Positions 7,034 to 9,582 of a stretch of DNA of 9,582 bases are shown here, in pieces. The notes beneath the pieces were generated by a model. That model saw nothing but the letters and a program-made list of their open reading frames with translations, searched no databases and had not been told where the DNA came from. The translations under genes and the position numbers were made by a program. Numbering within the stretch: position 1 is the stretch's first letter; each line of letters begins with the position of its first letter. Source of the DNA: Deltaproteobacteria bacterium (GTDB lineage Bacteria; Desulfobacterota; Desulfomonilia; UBA1062); contig QMLJ01000023.1 in assembly GCA_003643935.1 (NCBI GenBank), positions 1 to 9,582 of the forward strand, given 5' to 3'.

Positions 7034-7086
7034 TCTTAATACAAGCCCTTCTTAATTTAATGTATAATCATTGAGAAATCTCCTAT

Positions 7087-7104
7087 GGAATAACAACTTA
7101 TTCC
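7087..7104. repeat. Inverted repeat upstream of pcm
   Basis: GGAATAA (7087-7093) and TTATTCC (7098-7104) are perfect inverted copies separated by CAAC. It lies about 55-70 bases upstream of the pcm start. The shape fits an operator for a dimeric regulator or a small hairpin; no T-tract follows. Function is inferred only. Confidence 0.3.
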
Positions 7105-7228
7105 TTCTGTCGCCACATCTATACCAAGACTTTGCCAAGGAATATATCATCCACAATGCACCTTTCAAAGGTCATATTTCAGCAATATCACAAATAAATA
7201 GCACTTAATCTCTATACAATTATATACT

Positions 7229-7234
7229 TATAAT
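7229..7234 (+). promoter_or_regulatory. Possible -10 element for the small ORF/PilZ transcript
   Basis: TATAAT, a perfect sigma-70 -10 hexamer, in an AT-rich setting. The -35 position is weak (TTAATC at 7205-7210, 18-base spacer). It could start a transcript covering the small ORF at 7260 and the PilZ gene. Confidence 0.3.
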
Positions 7235-7259
7235 ATCAACCACATGAGAGAGGCCAGAG

Positions 7260-7376
7260 ATGGTAATTCTAGGCCAGGAACCCAAAGCTTACTTCTTTAG
7301 AGCCATTTCCCACGCACTTGACATATACCTTGAAGGGAATATATTTTTAGTAGGAGGGAAGGCTTATGAAAGATGA
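7260..7376 (+). CDS. Possible 38-residue small protein overlapping the PilZ gene start
   Basis: ATG at 7260 opens 38 codons ending in TGA at 7374-7376, overlapping the first 11 bases of the PilZ gene in another frame. AGAGG at 7249-7253 sits 6 bases before the ATG and a perfect TATAAT lies just upstream. The product begins MVILGQEPKAYFFRAISHAL and continues DIYLEGNIFLVGGKAYER, a balanced, foldable-looking composition without low-complexity runs. The overlapping stop and start would allow translational coupling to PilZ. I do not recognise it. It could be a small signalling partner, a leader peptide, the remnant of a longer gene, or chance. The PilZ promoter candidate lies inside it, which argues for caution. 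Confidence 0.4.
   Translation: MVILGQEPKAYFFRAISHALDIYLEGNIFLVGGKAYER
7318..7345 (+). promoter_or_regulatory. Sigma-70-type promoter candidate for the PilZ gene
   Basis: A perfect TTGACA (7318-7323) and TATATT (7340-7345, 5 of 6) with a 16-base spacer. Transcription would begin about 7352, right at the ribosome site AGGAGGG (7352-7358), giving an extremely short leader of about 14 bases. Confidence 0.5.
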
Positions 7377-7668
7377 AAAACGCAGGTTCGTCAGGGTTCA
7401 TATGCCTGTTCCAGTTAAGATCTCAAGAGATAAGGGCGTCTGGGAAGATGCAACTGCCCTGAACATCTCTAAGGATGGCATAAGGATTAGGTTCGATAAT
7501 CCGCCAGACACAAGATCTATCTCCAGAAACATGACCATCCGGATTGGCAAGATTCCTTCTGAAAAGAGTATAAAGGTACGATGGAGAAAAGATACAGACG
7601 TTGGCGCTGAGTTCAATAATACCTTGAACAACAAGATATATACCACAATAGTGAAGAGCATGGAGTGA
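7366..7668 (+). CDS. PilZ-domain protein, probable cyclic di-GMP receptor
   Basis: A 100-residue stand-alone PilZ domain. Both halves of the cyclic di-GMP-binding signature are present: R6-x3-R10 in KRRFVRV, and N33-x-S35-x2-G38 in NISKDG. The remainder (IRIRF, MTIRIGKI, IKVRWRKDTDVGAEF) fits the PilZ beta barrel. With both motifs intact it is likely to bind cyclic di-GMP and pass the signal to a partner protein, typically in motility, surface attachment or secretion; the partner is unknown. The start ATG at 7366 has AGGAGGG at 7352-7358, 7 bases away. It may be coupled to the small ORF that overlaps its first codons. Its neighbours are a lipoprotein gene (convergent) and an HPt-CheW gene, which suggests a signalling locus. 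Confidence 0.88.
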   Translation: MKDEKRRFVRVHMPVPVKISRDKGVWEDATALNISKDGIRIRFDNPPDTRSISRNMTIRIGKIPSEKSIKVRWRKDTDVGAEFNNTLNNKIYTTIVKSME

Positions 7669-7673
7669 ATAGC

Positions 7674-7688
7674 TTATCCACAGGATAA
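7674..7688. other. Short hairpin containing a consensus DnaA-box sequence between convergent genes
   Basis: TTATCC (7674-7679) and GGATAA (7683-7688) are inverted around ACA. The left nine bases TTATCCACA equal the strong DnaA-box consensus. The site lies in the 24-base gap between the stops of the PilZ and lipoprotein genes. A single box without neighbours is no origin. A small bidirectional terminator is an alternative, but there is no clear T-tract. Confidence 0.3.
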
Positions 7689-7692
7689 CAAA

Positions 7693-8130
7693 CTATAGGG
7701 CAATCCATGCCCCGAGATAGGCAAGTAGCAGGCCAGCGGTCAGGGCAATGGTACCGTAGAGTTGCCTGGTATCCTGTTGAGCCAACATTGACACAAAGGA
7801 TGGAAACCCCTTTTCCCCGGAAGAGCCTGTCAATTGCAAGGCCATATTCAGCCAGTCTAAGAGCTTTTTTACCGTGTCGTCCTTTATTATAAGTAGGGCA
7901 CAGCCCGCCATTATAATTACATAGGCATTCAAAAGCAGGAATGTACCGAAGATAAAGCCCGAGAGGCCTATACTCTCTTGAATACCTTGCTGGGCCGAGG
8001 TTAGCTCGATAGGTGTACCGATAGTTATACCTTCCCCCCTGTTTATACCACCAGGGCTGCATCCGAATAAGCTTAAGGCTGTAACAAGCATTCCAATGAC
8101 CAGAAATGACCTGAAATAACGCACTGGCAT
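7693..8130 (-). CDS. Putative lipoprotein with two further membrane segments, unknown function
   Basis: I do not recognise this 145-residue protein. Residues 1-23 are a lipoprotein signal peptide ending in the lipobox-like LFGC, with Cys24 as the lipidation site; Ser at +2 favours the outer membrane in diderms, though the later membrane helices would fit the inner membrane better. Two hydrophobic segments follow, about 57-82 (GFIFGTFLLLNAYVIIMAGCALLII) region and 124-144, joined by a polar stretch with DDTVKKLLDWL. Start choice: an upstream in-frame ATG at 8178 would lie before the -10 of the best promoter and is rejected. AAGGAGG (8140-8134) is 3 bases before the ATG at 8130 and 9 bases before an in-frame GTG at 8124, so the GTG is a real alternative. 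It is convergent with PilZ and divergent from the HPt-CheW gene. Confidence 0.72.
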   Translation of the reverse strand: MPVRYFRSFLVIGMLVTALSLFGCSPGGINRGEGITIGTPIELTSAQQGIQESIGLSGFIFGTFLLLNAYVIIMAGCALLIIKDDTVKKLLDWLNMALQLTGSSGEKGFPSFVSMLAQQDTRQLYGTIALTAGLLLAYLGAWIAL

Positions 8131-8156
8131 GCGCCTCCTTAATAGTAAGTACAACG

Positions 8157-8186
8157 CATATACCCGCCTGAGATACATTTTGTCAA
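8157..8186 (-). promoter_or_regulatory. Sigma-70-type promoter candidate for the lipoprotein gene
   Basis: On the minus strand TTGACA (8186-8181) is followed after 18 bases by TATATG (8162-8157). The -35 is perfect and the -10 matches 4 of 6. Transcription near 8150 would leave a leader of about 20 bases with AAGGAGG in it, supporting the start at 8130 or 8124. Confidence 0.45.
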
Positions 8187-8193
8187 TATACTT

Positions 8194-8222
8194 TAAAGTT
8201 TATCTGCCATTTCGGCCGATAC
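8194..8222 (+). promoter_or_regulatory. Sigma-28 (FliA)-like promoter candidate for the HPt-CheW gene
   Basis: TAAAGTTT (8194-8201) equals the enterobacterial sigma-28 -35 consensus and GCCGATAC (8215-8222) matches 7 of 8 bases of the -10 GCCGATAA. The boxes are 13 bases apart rather than the canonical 11, which weakens the call. Placement is good: transcription near 8230, a GGAG ribosome site at 8250-8253 and the start at 8263. A sigma-28 promoter would suit a chemotaxis-type gene. Confidence 0.4.
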
Positions 8223-8262
8223 AGCCTAATGTAATACTTTGCACCATGCGGAGATTAAGACC

Positions 8263-9582
8263 TTGAGCGAATTCAACGACCTTATACAAGAATTTGTCAC
8301 CGAGGCCAGCGAACACCTGGCCGACATAGAAGAAGACCTGATCAAGATAGAGGCAGATAGGGAAAACATAGAGCAAGAAGTGATAAACAGGGTCTTCCGT
8401 GCAGCCCATTCCATAAAAGGAAGTGCCAAATTCCTGGACCTTCACAACATAGGTAACCTGGCACATAGGATGGAAGACGTCTTGAACCTGATCAGAAACG
8501 GAAAGCTGACACCTGACAACGAGGTCATGACAACACTATTGGATGCATCAGACATGCTTAAAACAATGTTCGACGATGTTATGTCTAGTAACAATCAGGA
8601 CATTACTCCTCATCTCCAAAGATTACAGGCAATACTAGATGGCAAACACACCCCTGGAAAAGACACTAGGCACGAAACCAATGATGTTCTCTCTATCAAT
8701 GACATACCCGGCTTCGACTTAGACAAGAGGGCGATAGAGGCCGCGCTCAGAAGTGGTAGCCTCTACCACATCACCCTGGACATGGAGGAAGCATGTGAGA
8801 AAAAAGGCAGATCTCCACTTAAACTGGTGGAAGAGCTGGGGGAACTTGGAAAGATAATGGATTGTTTCATTGACCTGGACGAGGTAGACGATTCATCATT
8901 CACTGTACATATACTCTACTCATCCATAATAGAGAAAGATCACTTGCCAGATGCACTTGGCATAGATCCAGGCTTTGTGGCCGAGATAAAACAAGAAAAA
9001 CAGGCTGGCCAAATGGGGGAGACATCCACTCCTGCCCAGCACCATGGCCAAGAGAAATCTGCTCTTTCTATGTCCGATACAGGCCAAGAAGCTATATCTC
9101 ATGCAAAGGCACTTTACGATGAAGGCCCTGAACAGGAAGAAAGGCAAAGGCCCGAAGGTCCCATGGAGTTCATCACGTTTCAACTAAGTAAAGAGGTGTA
9201 CGCAATACCCATACACATGATAGAAGAGATAATAGGGCTGCAGGATATAACTGTCCTGCCCAATGTACCTGGTTACGTCAAGGGTGTAATCAACTTAAGG
9301 GGTGAGATCGTGCCTGTTATAGACATGAGACTCAAGTTCGGTCTTGAACATATGCCCTATACCCAGTTCACTGTGTTTCTCATAACAAAGGTTCAGGGGC
9401 GTACTATAGGCCTAGTAGTGGACAGGGTTCTTGATATTCTTGTCATAAACCAAGGTAATATACAGCAGACCCCCACATTCCCAAACAATATACCGACTGA
9501 GTTTATTGAAGGTATGTACAGAGATGAACAGAACCAGATGGTAATACTCATAGATATTGAATCGCTGATACAGCCAGAAGAA
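8263..9582 (+). CDS. HPt-CheW fusion signalling protein, partial (3' end outside window)
   Basis: An open frame of 440 codons continues to the right edge without a stop. The start is TTG at 8263, with GGAG at 8250-8253 nine bases upstream; an earlier in-frame TTG at 8239 lacks a ribosome site. Residues 4-105 are an HPt domain with the phospho-acceptor motif AAHSIKGSAKFL, His49. Residues about 147-235 (SLYHITLDMEEACEKKGRSPLKL, then LVEELGELGKIMD and FTVHILYSS) resemble the small alpha/beta middle domain found after HPt in some CheA proteins. After a polar, Gln/Glu-rich linker (about 243-299), residues 301-440 are an essentially complete CheW domain (ITFQLSKEVYAIPIHMIEEI, VKGVINLRGEIVPVIDMR, GLVVDRVLDI). 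The CheA dimerisation and ATPase domains, which normally stand between middle domain and CheW, are absent. It may be a phosphorelay adaptor that docks to chemoreceptor arrays. Anything after residue 440 is unseen. Confidence 0.85.
   Translation, partial: MSEFNDLIQEFVTEASEHLADIEEDLIKIEADRENIEQEVINRVFRAAHSIKGSAKFLDLHNIGNLAHRMEDVLNLIRNGKLTPDNEVMTTLLDASDMLKTMFDDVMSSNNQDITPHLQRLQAILDGKHTPGKDTRHETNDVLSINDIPGFDLDKRAIEAALRSGSLYHITLDMEEACEKKGRSPLKLVEELGELGKIMDCFIDLDEVDDSSFTVHILYSSIIEKDHLPDALGIDPGFVAEIKQEKQAGQMGETSTPAQHHGQEKSALSMSDTGQEAISHAKALYDEGPEQEERQRPEGPMEFITFQLSKEVYAIPIHMIEEIIGLQDITVLPNVPGYVKGVINLRGEIVPVIDMRLKFGLEHMPYTQFTVFLITKVQGRTIGLVVDRVLDILVINQGNIQQTPTFPNNIPTEFIEGMYRDEQNQMVILIDIESLIQPEE

Larger units (their letters stand above)
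7034..7259. other. Intergenic region between pcm and the PilZ segment
   Basis: This AT-rich stretch separates divergently transcribed genes; with the downstream small ORF left out of account, the gene-free gap to PilZ is 332 bases. It contains one perfect inverted repeat (7087-7104) and a perfect -10 hexamer TATAAT at 7229-7234 on the plus strand. I saw no credible ORF in 7034-7259 on either strand, and no RNA gene that I recognise. Confidence 0.6.

Noticed and set aside
7613..8062. Minus-strand open frame of 149 codons overlapping the lipoprotein gene
   Set aside because: It overlaps the PilZ end and the lipoprotein frame and gives an Arg/Tyr/Cys-rich product without recognisable motifs; the lipoprotein frame has the signal peptide, promoter and ribosome site.
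8131..8178. Longer start for the lipoprotein gene at 8178
   Set aside because: The extra 16 residues would begin upstream of the best promoter's -10 (8162-8157), would place a strong AAGGAGG inside the gene, and would push the signal peptide away from the N-terminus.
8263..9582. Calling the right-edge gene a CheA histidine kinase
   Set aside because: HPt and CheW domains are present, but no dimerisation or ATPase domain lies between them, so kinase activity is not supported by the visible sequence.
1..9582. Mobile element, CRISPR, toxin-antitoxin or defence system
   Set aside because: No transposase, integrase, terminal repeats, spaced direct repeats or defence-type domains were found; gene content and codon use look uniform and chromosomal.

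Overview
This window is chromosomal DNA from a diderm bacterium. The support is a secreted protein with a Sec signal peptide, a probable outer-membrane lipoprotein, and PilZ and chemotaxis signalling genes. Codon use is distinctive throughout: Ile is very often ATA and Arg is mostly AGG/AGA, with several TTG starts. A Desulfobacterota- or Nitrospirota-like anaerobe would fit, but this is inference and no rRNA or other marker is present. I see no tRNA, rRNA, insertion sequence, CRISPR array or prophage.

Layout, left to right. (1) Positions 1-852, minus strand: a secreted pectinacetylesterase/Notum-family serine hydrolase that runs off the left edge. (2) Positions 853-1203: a divergent intergenic region with a promoter candidate for each side and two abutting hairpins in the hydrolase leader. 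(3) serA (long-form D-3-phosphoglycerate dehydrogenase, TTG start) followed by purA (adenylosuccinate synthetase), separated by a 150-bp gap containing a hairpin. (4) A small FmdB-type zinc-ribbon gene on the minus strand. (5) A plus-strand run of an enoyl-CoA hydratase-family gene, a small four-cysteine protein of unknown function, and hisH (glutaminase subunit of imidazole glycerol phosphate synthase). (6) pcm (protein-L-isoaspartate O-methyltransferase), convergent with hisH. (7) A signalling segment: a possible 38-codon ORF overlapping a PilZ gene, a convergent lipoprotein/membrane protein gene, and a divergent gene encoding an HPt domain, a middle alpha/beta-like region and a CheW domain, which runs off the right edge.

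The first two thirds are mostly housekeeping metabolism: serine, purine and histidine synthesis, acyl-CoA chemistry and protein repair. The last 2.3 kb looks like a small behaviour or surface-signalling locus. The best candidate for something unusual is the HPt-CheW protein. In the visible 440 codons, CheW follows the HPt and middle regions with no CheA dimerisation or ATPase domain between them. Its upstream region carries near-consensus sigma-28 boxes at slightly wide spacing. Secondary items are the small ORF overlapping PilZ, the structured leader of the hydrolase, the four-cysteine protein, and the enoyl-CoA hydratase homologue in which one of the two catalytic glutamates appears to be glycine.
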